Below, one piece after another: positions 5,779-12,667 of a stretch of DNA of 12,667 nucleotides (positions are counted from its first letter, which is position 1; each line of letters starts with the position of its first letter). The translations under genes and the position numbers were made by a program. This DNA is from Lachnospiraceae bacterium UBA1753 (GTDB lineage Bacteria; Bacillota; Clostridia; Lachnospirales; Lachnospiraceae). The notes beneath the pieces are model-generated. The model saw only the letters and a program-made list of their open reading frames with translations, had not been told where the DNA came from and made no database searches. Location: positions 1 to 12,667 of the forward strand of contig DCHL01000144.1 in assembly GCA_002317595.1 (NCBI GenBank). Direction: 5' to 3'.

Positions 5779-6936
5779 TTATTCTTCAGCTTCAGGTTTC
5801 TTTTCAGACTTCTCTTCTGCCGTCTCTTCAGTCTTCTCTTCTGCAACGACTTCTTTCACGGCCTCAAACTCTCCTGTCTTTTTGGAGAACCTTCTCAGAA
5901 AACCGGGTTTTTTAAAGGATGCAGCCTGAGCTGTATCTCCAGAGACCATTGCCTTCTTAGCCGCTCTTCTCTTTTTCCAAGGTTTTACAATAAACTTCAT
6001 CACAAGGATAATAATGACTGCCCACAGGATGAAGTATGGAATATGGACGATGAACCAGCTGATAAAATTAGCAAGTCCAACGAAGACCCCTGATGTACTC
6101 TCAAGGAATCCCTCACCCATCTTCTCAAAGTATCCCTTCTCCACAGTAGGTGTGAGCTCCTTAACCTCGCTTATCTGAAGATTGATAGTTGTATAATCAA
6201 TCTTGTTGTCATATGTGCGAAGCTGTGACTCCATGCTCTCAATCTGGTATCTCACATTTGTGAGACGCTCCTCGATTCTGATGATATCCTCGATTGTCTC
6301 AGCCTTTTCCATGAGTTCAAGAAGTCTCTCCTGCTCTGTCTCAAGGGCCTTCTTATGGCTCTCCATATCGACATAGGCAAGTGTGACATCCTCTAGATTC
6401 TCATCATGGCTTATAATGTTGGAGCCGTCTTCAACTGATGTAATAAGCTGGTCTGCCTTATCCTTGGGCACCCTTATTGTAAGCGAAGCATTCCTGGTCG
6501 TCTGCTCCCTCCAGGTGTCCTGGTACTCATTCAGGCTCTCAATGTATCCACCGAGCTGGGCAACCTGCTGCTTTACATTGCCAAGCAGGGCATCGAACTC
6601 CTTAGTCTCAGTTGAGATATTGACATTCCTGATAAGCTTTCTGTCGCTCTTAGCAGCTGCAGCATTGTCATCTACATCAACACTTTCAACTGCAGATTCC
6701 GCGCTGTCATCATAACTGAATTCCGCATCATAATCTGCATCTTCAGAATATTCCATGGATGCCATGTCGCTTCCATAGGAATTGCCCGCAACATAAGGCG
6801 CATCCGCGTATGTCGACTTAGCCGACATAGGCATTGCTTCCTCAGAAGCAAAACTGCTCGCCGAATTGCCACATCCGCAGCACAGTGCCATGGCGAGCAC
6901 ACTTGAAAGTATTGTTACCAATAATCCCTTTTTCAT
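5779..6936 (-). CDS. DUF4349 domain lipoprotein
   Basis: This is a 385-residue membrane-associated protein. The ATG at 6936 has GAGGAGG a few bases upstream and opens a signal peptide (MKKGLLVTILSSVLAMAL) ending in a Cys-rich lipobox, most likely CGC with Cys22 as the lipidated residue. Residues 25-97 are an acidic Ser/Ala/Asp/Tyr-rich linker. DUF4349 covers about 98-316: RKLIRNVNISTETKEFDALL, then GGYIESLNEY, ASLTIRVPKDKADQLI, and a helical, probably coiled-coil stretch (about 191-245, rich in Glu/Leu/Arg). A transmembrane helix follows (about 289-316), then a basic patch KPWKKRRAAKK and a Glu/Lys-rich tail. Thus it is probably anchored at both ends. The family has no settled biochemical role. 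A frame extending to 6993 lacks a ribosome binding site and would spoil the signal peptide. It follows deoC by 65 bases and precedes the MATE gene by 26. Confidence 0.92.
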   Translation of the reverse strand: MKKGLLVTILSSVLAMALCCGCGNSASSFASEEAMPMSAKSTYADAPYVAGNSYGSDMASMEYSEDADYDAEFSYDDSAESAVESVDVDDNAAAAKSDRKLIRNVNISTETKEFDALLGNVKQQVAQLGGYIESLNEYQDTWREQTTRNASLTIRVPKDKADQLITSVEDGSNIISHDENLEDVTLAYVDMESHKKALETEQERLLELMEKAETIEDIIRIEERLTNVRYQIESMESQLRTYDNKIDYTTINLQISEVKELTPTVEKGYFEKMGEGFLESTSGVFVGLANFISWFIVHIPYFILWAVIIILVMKFIVKPWKKRRAAKKAMVSGDTAQAASFKKPGFLRRFSKKTGEFEAVKEVVAEEKTEETAEEKSEKKPEAEE

Positions 6937-6958
6937 AATTCCTCCTCTTCCGCACAGC

Positions 6959-7001
6959 GGGGCAATGCCCCCAGCGCACCTGCATCTTAACAAATAGATG
7001 C
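6959..7001 (-). other. Two small hairpins between deoC and the DUF4349 gene
   Basis: Immediately after the deoC stop, GCATCT and AGATGC form a six-base-pair stem with an eight-base loop (7001-6982). Fourteen to fifteen bases further on, GGGGC-ATT-GCCCC makes a five-base-pair GC stem (6971-6959), ending about 12 bases before the GAGGAGG of the next gene. Neither is followed by a T-run, so they are not good terminators. They might act in mRNA processing or tune expression between the two genes. Confidence 0.45.
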
Positions 7002-7664
7002 TTAAGCTTTAGGCTCACCTGCAACAATAGCATCTGTTGAACCCGAGCCATTTCCGATACGGGCAACACCCATATCAACATACATCTTCGCAGTCTCATA
7101 ATCCCTTACTCCGCCAGATGCCTTCACGCTGATTCTTCCATCAGCAGCATCAAGCATTGTCCTAACTGCATCAACCGTCGCACCATGCTTTGAAAAGCCC
7201 GTAGATGTCTTGACAAAATCTGCTCCCACCTTGGCGCATATCTCTGTCGCCTGAGTTATCTCCTGCGCTGAAAGCTCTGAGGTCTCAAGAATAACCTTCA
7301 CTGGGATCCCGGCGCCGTGACCCACTGCAACAACTCTGCTTATTTCATCCTCTACCGCATCCCATTTTCCACTTCTTGCATAGCCATAATTCATGACCAT
7401 ATCAATCTCGGCAACTCCCTGGGCTGCATAGATTTTCGCAAGAGCCTCCTTGGCATCCGCTCCTCCGGTTCCATGAGGGAAATCGAGAACACAGATTACT
7501 TCCGTCTCAGTACCCTTGCACATACCTTTAGCAAGCTCAATGTCACAGGGTCTCACGCAGACTGTCTTAACCTTGTTGTCTATTCCGTTCTGGATAGCAG
7601 CTATAACCTCAGCCTCTGTCATCTCTGGCTTTAATACTGCATGGTCTAAATATCTTGATATCAT
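7002..7664 (-). CDS. deoC: Deoxyribose-phosphate aldolase
   Basis: This cytoplasmic class I aldolase cleaves 2-deoxyribose 5-phosphate to acetaldehyde and glyceraldehyde 3-phosphate in deoxynucleoside catabolism. The 220-residue length is typical for the family. The Schiff-base lysine is K152 in GADFVKTSTGF, the second essential lysine is K181 in ISVKASGGVRDY, and the conserved aspartate is D88 in EIDMVMN. The N-terminus MISRYLDHAVLKP matches the family opening. The ATG at 7664 has AAGGAG (7676-7671) six bases upstream; a frame to 7727 would add an unrelated 21 residues without a ribosome binding site. No other deo genes (phosphorylase, mutase, transporter) lie in the window. It sits between a GH125 mannosidase (88 bases upstream) and a lipoprotein gene, and I find no convincing promoter in the gap before it. 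Confidence 0.97.
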   Translation of the reverse strand: MISRYLDHAVLKPEMTEAEVIAAIQNGIDNKVKTVCVRPCDIELAKGMCKGTETEVICVLDFPHGTGGADAKEALAKIYAAQGVAEIDMVMNYGYARSGKWDAVEDEISRVVAVGHGAGIPVKVILETSELSAQEITQATEICAKVGADFVKTSTGFSKHGATVDAVRTMLDAADGRISVKASGGVRDYETAKMYVDMGVARIGNGSGSTDAIVAGEPKA

Positions 7665-7752
7665 TTCGTTCTCCTTATCTATAATACGATTTGTAATCCA
7701 CATTTTATCTGAATTTGAAAATAACACAGAAAGTTCACAATATGCAGATTTA

Positions 7753-9063
7753 TTACATTTTACAATAATCCATCACCAGGAGACAATACATTACATTGGC
7801 CCAGGAGAACCATTCTCGGCTATATTTTTTCGGATCATCTACATCAATGCTCTCATGAATGCAGCCCGTATCCGCATCACTGCCGGCAATCATCTCAATC
7901 AACTGTCTCTTCTTCTCACCACGTTCATCCGTAAGTCCCTGTACCGCAAGAGCAATCGGCCACGCATATCCTGCCCTTGTATGAGGACTGCCTATTCCTT
8001 CCAGCGTCTCTCCTTTATAATAATACGGATTGTCCCGGCTGAGTATCAGCTCGCGTGTCGCCTCATATACGGCCATATCCTTCGGCTCATAACCCATGAA
8101 TTTCATGGAAAGAAGGCTTGGCATATTCGCATCATCCATTACAAGATACTGCCCATAGCCGTCTGTCTCGTAAGCATAAACCTTCCTGTCGCCGAGGTCT
8201 GCAACGCCATACTTCTCTATAGCTTCTCCTATCTCTGTCTCTATAGCTCTCGCTTCACGAAAAATGAACTCTATCCTTTTCGCATCCTTTAAGTATTTCT
8301 TTCCGGTTTCACCTTTAGAAAGCGCGGCAAGCATACCCGCGATTTCCGAAAGTTCCCCCATCACAGTGGCGCAAAGCATATTAGAGGGAATGTTATACCC
8401 AAAGGTACATGCATCGTCACTCGGCCTGAATCCCGACCATACCAGCCCTATTCCAGACTTGACTGCCGTCCCCCTTCCATCCCGTGATAAGGTGTCAAAA
8501 TACCTGCAGCCACTTCTCCTGAAGAAATATTCGCTTCGTTCCTCATGGTACTGCTCAGTGCGGATGACTTCCAATATTTTTTCCGAAGCATTCAAAAAAC
8601 TATCATCAAACTGCTCTGTTACGCCAATTTCTTTCCACAGCTTATATGAAAACCAAATCGGATAGCACAGGGAATCCAGTTCGTACTTTCGCTCCCAGAC
8701 CATGGGGCCCATCTGTGTGTCATCCTTTGAATAGCAGCTTCCATCAGCCTCCATATTAAAGGCATTGGCATAGGGGTCAGTATTTATCAGATTAAACTGT
8801 CTTTTTGAAACCCCCACCAGAAGAGATGCTAGCGGTCCACAGTTTCTTGCGGGTGAAAAATATGAGAGCATCTGACACGCTGAGTCCCTAAGCCACATGG
8901 CAGGAATATCGCCAGTAATCACATGAACGCTTTCATCGTCCATAAATCTGACAGTCTTCTGGATTACATCCTTATAACACCCCGCAAAAATGGATCTTGC
9001 CCGCTCGGAAAGACTGTCACAGGCCATAACTGAATCAATTATTTTTTCAAGTTCAGATAACAT
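7753..9063 (-). CDS. Glycoside hydrolase family 125 exo-alpha-1,6-mannosidase
   Basis: This is a 436-residue enzyme of GH125, an inverting, metal-independent family that removes non-reducing alpha-1,6-linked mannose. Family motifs in order: ITGDIPAMWLRDSACQ (about 49-64), NTDPYANAFN (94-103), TQMGPMVWERKYELDSLCYP (116-135), RPSDDACTFGYNIPSNM (213-229), YETDGYGQYLVMDDANMPSL (298-317), SRDNPYYYKGETLEGIGSPH (342-361), and CIHESIDVDDP (401-411). In the characterised Clostridium perfringens enzyme, as I recall, the acid is an Asp and the base a Glu; here they should be in SDD (216/217) and HES (Glu404). There is no signal peptide, so it acts in the cytoplasm on imported mannosides. The ATG at 9063 has AGGGG seven bases upstream; the ATG at 9087 has no ribosome binding site. 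It follows the surface-protein gene by 30 bases. Confidence 0.95.
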   Translation of the reverse strand: MLSELEKIIDSVMACDSLSERARSIFAGCYKDVIQKTVRFMDDESVHVITGDIPAMWLRDSACQMLSYFSPARNCGPLASLLVGVSKRQFNLINTDPYANAFNMEADGSCYSKDDTQMGPMVWERKYELDSLCYPIWFSYKLWKEIGVTEQFDDSFLNASEKILEVIRTEQYHEERSEYFFRRSGCRYFDTLSRDGRGTAVKSGIGLVWSGFRPSDDACTFGYNIPSNMLCATVMGELSEIAGMLAALSKGETGKKYLKDAKRIEFIFREARAIETEIGEAIEKYGVADLGDRKVYAYETDGYGQYLVMDDANMPSLLSMKFMGYEPKDMAVYEATRELILSRDNPYYYKGETLEGIGSPHTRAGYAWPIALAVQGLTDERGEKKRQLIEMIAGSDADTGCIHESIDVDDPKKYSREWFSWANVMYCLLVMDYCKM

Positions 9064-9093
9064 CCCAAATCCCCTGTAACGGCACATGAAAAA

Positions 9094-12000
9094 TTACTCA
9101 ATATCAAATGTGAGGGATTTTGTTTTTGTATAGTTCTTCAATCCCCTGATTATTACTGTGGGAGCCTTCTTGCCCGCTGTCGATAAGCCTGCATTTTTGT
9201 TGTTCTTATAACTGAGAGTATAATCCTTTCCCTCAATCAGGAGCCTTCCGTAATAATGAACGCTTACCTTGGGTTCATAGCATCCTCTATCATTCTTAAC
9301 AATGCTGGCTCTGTCAATCTCTGCCGTAAGCTTGTCCTCTGTGGTCTTGCTTAAATCCACAGCCTTTATCTTGAAGCTTTTCTTTATGGTGCCAGTATAA
9401 TTTCCAATACCCTTTAGATATACAATAGCAGTTCCTGCACCGATATTCTTCTGATATTCTACCGTATAGTCTTCTCCCTGCTTAAGTTTTACAGGATTTG
9501 CGCCCTTAGTGTTAATTACGATCTGTGGCTTAACCTGTTTTCCTGTATAGATGTAGGTGGTAGTGGCATTTTCAGACTCATTGGGTTTTAGCTCTATCTT
9601 TGTCTTTGACAAAGACTTTCCAGCTATTTTATAGTTTACCCTCTTTTCTCCTACAAGGTGTTTGTCGTTACCCTCCTTAGCGGTGAATATTACAGTTGCA
9701 GTTCCAATCTGCACATTGTCCCTGTAGCTGACTGTATAATCCACGCCCTCAGAAAGTAAAACTGTAGATTTCTCACCTGTGAGCTTTATCTTTACCTTTA
9801 CATTTCCGTCAGACTTTTTAGCCAGATCGGCGAGCTTAAGTTCACCTCCTGTATAGGATGTGCCTGTCTTCATATCAGACACCACAGCCTTTGACATAAG
9901 AGTCGTCGATTCATTATCAGCTAATGTAAAGGTCGACATCACCTCACCACTGTAGTTACCCTTGCCGACCACTTTAACTGCATATTTTCCGGCCTCCGTA
10001 AATCCATCCGTATACGACGGCTCATACGAAACAGCATAGTCTGTCTTGTACTTGAGTTTCTTTCCGTTAATTGTAACAACCGGAATGGGTTTGCAGGCTT
10101 TAGGATTTCCATTTTTATCAATCGTCCTTATGGCAGATTCATTTGATACCACTGCAGACGAGATAGCAATAGGTTTTATCAAAAACGTCTTTGTCTGATT
10201 CTCGAAGCCCTTGCTTCCCTTGCCAGCTGCATATACACCTTTTCCCCTAATCACTACACACGGAAGCTCATCCTCAGAAGCATCGACTGAGGGAACATTC
10301 TTGTTATTTTTGTAACTCAATGTATAATCTGTTCCCTCTTTCAGCAGATTCTTTCCATAGTATACTCGAAGATCAAATTTAACTGGAGAACCCGTATAGG
10401 TCACATTCTTAATTCCCATTACAGATATTGATGTTTCAGCAATTGAATTAAAGTCAATATCCTCCTTATCACCGTCATCGATATCTCCCCACTCAGAATC
10501 TTCGATCCACTCAGACTGTAAAGTAATGGGTTCCTCTCGAACAAGGCCATCCGCCGTAATCAGAAGTGTAATAGTTCCGTCTTTTTCAGCAATTTCCCTT
10601 ATCGCTTTGTTATCTTCTTCACTAAGGTCATCCTTTATCTTTAGTGTTTTAACCAACTTATTTTCAGTACTTGTATCTTCTTTGACAATTTCAAAGTACT
10701 TACTATATTCGTCTGAATCCTTGAGGGTAACATCAGCTCTTCCAAAATTAGTAACTGTTACTGTGGACAAAGTATTATAGGTCTTTCCATGCAGAATCCC
10801 CCTGCTTGATATCTCATAATCAGCAGGCTCAACAACCTCAACAAAATACTCCTTCCTAATCATTATTTCACTTGCAATGTCCTTTTTATTAACGGGCGAC
10901 TGAGCTGCAAGTCTGTATTTGCCGGTATTACAAAGCTTAAATGCTCTGGTATTAGTTTCCCCATTCCATTTGTTGTCCGCTACACTGATTCCAGAAAAAC
11001 TCGTAATCGTCGGCAATATATCATCCCAGATGCCTTCCCTATTGCGCTGTCCAAACATCCAGTATACTTCATCCGAACACGATCCATCCTCGCGTAGCGG
11101 CAGATAATCATGCGATTCATATTGCGTCGTGGCCGAAAATGAGACCGTTCCATCCTTTGCAACGCGGATAGGATCATTCTCAGTGCCTACACCCGCATTG
11201 GTGTTTGTATTGTTATTGTTAAGTTCCATTTCCGTTGCTCTATTTCTGATAAAGACATCGGCCCTGCCGATATAATTTTCTGGATTTTCTTTATAATCCT
11301 CTTCGCTTAAATATACCTTAACGCTGGTTCTTCCCGGATTTTTAGATACTAAATTATCACCTTCTCTATATACAACATTTTCATCATCTATAACAAAATA
11401 TATGAATCCTGAATAATCAAGTCTTAGTATGCCTACTGCACCTTCCTGACCAGCCATACTCTCGTCCTTATATTCTGCATAAAATGAAAGGGTAGAGAAA
11501 AAATTACATATTCTATCCTCGGTAAGATAAACAATAGGCCAGCGTCTAACCCAGCTTCCATCTTCATCCCTCTTTTTTAATATCTCATTTCCTGCCAAGT
11601 CAAACACTGCTATAGTAGGAGTGTCTGGAGCAGATTTAAAGGCAAAGACCGACGTGAAAGAACTATATTTTTTATATAAATAAGAATCCCTATTTTCTTC
11701 TTGATATATTTTTATTGTTCCCTGCATTTCATTATTTGTAATAATATCAAAACTCTTGTCATTAGAATTATTAAGAGCATTCAGGTTGGACGCAAATACA
11801 CTTAATGTCTCATTACTCGTAAAATTATATTTTAAAATAAGCTGATTTATGTCATTGCAGAAATTATTGCAGTCAGATACCTTAAAGGCAGCTGTACCTT
11901 CTTCAAATTCTCCATCAATCTGCCATACACCTTCTGATTTTTCCTGTCCAATGTGTTTTAAAATACTACATAATTCAAAGCATGCATCACCCTTTAATTT

Positions 12001-12666
12001 GTATCCAGACCCTGTAAATTCTACAGCCTCAAGTGCTATACATTTATAAATATCAATACTAATCTCACCTGCCTTTGTGGAGGTGTTATTTATAATTAGC
12101 TTCCCCGGATTAGCATCAACCATTGTGATTGCGCTGACTTCTCCCTTACTGTCATTAATAGTGATTAAAGGTTTTGCATCTCCAATATTATTTGAATATG
12201 TAAACGTCTGGACAGATGAAATCTCAATCTCTTCACACACGGTAGGGCAGTTAGTAATACTAATACTTTTCAAATGTCCAGTGCTAGGAAATTTAATACT
12301 TTCAATATAGGCTGCTTTTTCATTACCTAAATCTACTGTCACGTTCTCCAAATAGCGCAGATGCTGCAAGTCGTTAAAATTATGAAGCACACCGATGTAG
12401 ACTGAGCCAATTGAATTAGAATTCAAATCAAGACTTGTGATTTTGTCCAGTTCATCCTGGCTAAGAAATCCGTCACAGTTTTCATCAGCAAAAAACTTAT
12501 TTATTAATACATACCTGAAATATTCATCCTCAAGCGGATCATTAACTTCTTCAGTTTCCTCCCCACTCTCATTTTCTATTACAAGGTCGGGATATACCTC
12601 ATCGATGCATGCAGATTCCTCAGTACTGTGGACTTCTTCAACAACATCGCCACCAACAACATCATT
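9094..12666 (-). CDS. Large EF-hand and Ig-like repeat surface protein, 5' end beyond the right edge
   Basis: The reading frame stays open to the edge, giving 1190 residues with no true start; the TTG at 12426 is internal. Residues 1-48 are an acidic linker. Residues 49-80 form a helix-loop-helix with a full EF-hand loop, DENCDGFLSQDE (61-72), leading into SLDLNSNSIGSV. This EF-hand-then-LRR junction is common in clostridial surface proteins. About 81-280 has LRR-like strands (DLQHLRYLENVTV, HLKSISITNC, ALEAVEFTGS). About 410-475 looks Ig-like (YFVIDDENVVYREG), followed by an Asn-rich linker (483-490) and further beta domains to 720. After an acidic linker (720-738) come five Ig-like repeats with the signature GxDYTxSYKNN (745-1190). 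The protein ends in FDIE with no LPXTG or membrane tail, so any anchor or secretion signal must be N-terminal. The likely role is extracellular binding or adhesion, by inference only. Confidence 0.88.
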   Translation of the reverse strand, partial: NDVVGGDVVEEVHSTEESACIDEVYPDLVIENESGEETEEVNDPLEDEYFRYVLINKFFADENCDGFLSQDELDKITSLDLNSNSIGSVYIGVLHNFNDLQHLRYLENVTVDLGNEKAAYIESIKFPSTGHLKSISITNCPTVCEEIEISSVQTFTYSNNIGDAKPLITINDSKGEVSAITMVDANPGKLIINNTSTKAGEISIDIYKCIALEAVEFTGSGYKLKGDACFELCSILKHIGQEKSEGVWQIDGEFEEGTAAFKVSDCNNFCNDINQLILKYNFTSNETLSVFASNLNALNNSNDKSFDIITNNEMQGTIKIYQEENRDSYLYKKYSSFTSVFAFKSAPDTPTIAVFDLAGNEILKKRDEDGSWVRRWPIVYLTEDRICNFFSTLSFYAEYKDESMAGQEGAVGILRLDYSGFIYFVIDDENVVYREGDNLVSKNPGRTSVKVYLSEEDYKENPENYIGRADVFIRNRATEMELNNNNTNTNAGVGTENDPIRVAKDGTVSFSATTQYESHDYLPLREDGSCSDEVYWMFGQRNREGIWDDILPTITSFSGISVADNKWNGETNTRAFKLCNTGKYRLAAQSPVNKKDIASEIMIRKEYFVEVVEPADYEISSRGILHGKTYNTLSTVTVTNFGRADVTLKDSDEYSKYFEIVKEDTSTENKLVKTLKIKDDLSEEDNKAIREIAEKDGTITLLITADGLVREEPITLQSEWIEDSEWGDIDDGDKEDIDFNSIAETSISVMGIKNVTYTGSPVKFDLRVYYGKNLLKEGTDYTLSYKNNKNVPSVDASEDELPCVVIRGKGVYAAGKGSKGFENQTKTFLIKPIAISSAVVSNESAIRTIDKNGNPKACKPIPVVTINGKKLKYKTDYAVSYEPSYTDGFTEAGKYAVKVVGKGNYSGEVMSTFTLADNESTTLMSKAVVSDMKTGTSYTGGELKLADLAKKSDGNVKVKIKLTGEKSTVLLSEGVDYTVSYRDNVQIGTATVIFTAKEGNDKHLVGEKRVNYKIAGKSLSKTKIELKPNESENATTTYIYTGKQVKPQIVINTKGANPVKLKQGEDYTVEYQKNIGAGTAIVYLKGIGNYTGTIKKSFKIKAVDLSKTTEDKLTAEIDRASIVKNDRGCYEPKVSVHYYGRLLIEGKDYTLSYKNNKNAGLSTAGKKAPTVIIRGLKNYTKTKSLTFDIE
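9097..10434 (-). repeat. Five tandem Ig-like repeats at the C-terminus of the surface protein
   Basis: There are five units of about 84-91 residues, at approximately 10434-10171, 10170-9919, 9894-9622, 9615-9364 and 9357-9097. Each has a version of G(T/V/E/K)DYT(L/V)SY(K/R)(N/D)N: GTDYTLSYKNN, KTDYAVSYEP, GVDYTVSYRDN, GEDYTVEYQKN and GKDYTLSYKNN. Most then have a G-x-G-x-Y strand (KGIGNYTG, VGKGNYSG, RGLKNYTK) and a closing F-x-I/L strand. Units 1 and 5 are the most alike (both YKNNKN), so recent duplication or exchange between them is possible. Unit 2 is the most diverged. Confidence 0.8.
12451..12486 (-). other. EF-hand calcium-binding loop in the surface protein
   Basis: The twelve residues DENCDGFLSQDE meet the EF-hand loop pattern at every key place: Asp at 1, Asn at 3, Asp at 5, Gly at 6, a hydrophobic residue at 8 and Glu at 12. 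The flanking segments (EYFRYVLINKFFA before, LDKITSLDL after) fit the entering and exiting helices. Confidence 0.8.
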
Positions 12667-12667
12667 A

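Noticed and set aside
7665..7727. A longer deoC start at 7727 or 7703
   Set aside because: No ribosome binding site precedes those codons and the added residues do not match the family; AAGGAG points to 7664.
7665..7752. A promoter for deoC in the 88-base gap
   Set aside because: TAAAAT and TATTAT boxes exist, but none has an acceptable -35 at 16-18 bases; the gap is simply AT-rich.
7516..8292. A 258-codon plus-strand open frame across deoC and GH125
   Set aside because: It runs antisense to two genes with clear family motifs, has no ribosome binding site at its start, and its protein has no recognisable domain; it is a shadow frame.
9064..9087. A GH125 start at ATG 9087
   Set aside because: It lacks a Shine-Dalgarno, whereas AGGGG lies seven bases before the ATG at 9063.
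9097..10434. The periodic repeats as a CRISPR array or DNA tandem repeat
   Set aside because: The period is about 250-300 bases, similarity is at protein level only, and the region is coding throughout.
12424..12426. TTG at 12426 as the start of the surface-protein gene
   Set aside because: The same frame continues open to the window edge and encodes a complete EF-hand just upstream; TTG here is an ordinary Leu codon.

Overview
The window reads as chromosomal DNA of an anaerobic Gram-positive Firmicute, most likely a Lachnospiraceae-type Clostridium (Butyrivibrio/Roseburia-like). This rests on the wording of the gpmI protein, moderate-to-low GC, strong GGAGG-type ribosome binding sites, lipoproteins with short Cys lipoboxes, and a large EF-hand/Ig-repeat surface protein of a style common in that family. 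The genus is an inference; no rRNA or other marker is present. Every gene I can support lies on the minus strand, so transcription runs from the right edge to the left edge. I see no tRNA, rRNA, CRISPR array, insertion sequence, integrase or phage gene.

Reading in the direction of transcription: (1) 12666-9094 is the C-terminal 1190 residues of a large, probably secreted protein whose start lies beyond the right edge. It has an EF-hand calcium loop, LRR-like and Ig-like regions, and five C-terminal Ig-like repeats. (2) 30 bases later is a cytoplasmic GH125 exo-alpha-mannosidase (9063-7753). (3) Next is deoC, deoxyribose-phosphate aldolase (7664-7002). (4) A DUF4349 lipoprotein (6936-5779) and a MATE exporter (5752-4388) follow. 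Then come three genes packed with overlaps or gaps of a few bases: a stand-alone AIR-synthase C-terminal-domain protein (4395-3622), a SAM-dependent methyltransferase (3619-2849) and a predicted propeller-like lipoprotein (2852-1683). (5) After a candidate promoter and a leader with two perfect hairpins comes a Gfo/Idh/MocA oxidoreductase (1567-590). (6) A well-formed extended -10 promoter then drives gpmI, phosphoglycerate mutase, which is cut by the left edge (464-1).

How they may work together: gpmI (glycolysis), deoC (deoxynucleoside catabolism), GH125 (alpha-mannoside trimming) and the oxidoreductase fit a saccharolytic lifestyle. The MATE / AIRS-C / methyltransferase / lipoprotein run is the least explained part. 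Its spacing implies translational coupling, but no pathway can be assigned from sequence. The AIRS-like protein lacks the N-terminal half of its superfamily and has an altered conserved motif, so it is the best candidate for something undescribed. Otherwise the window looks like ordinary genome with several start-site and leader details worth checking.
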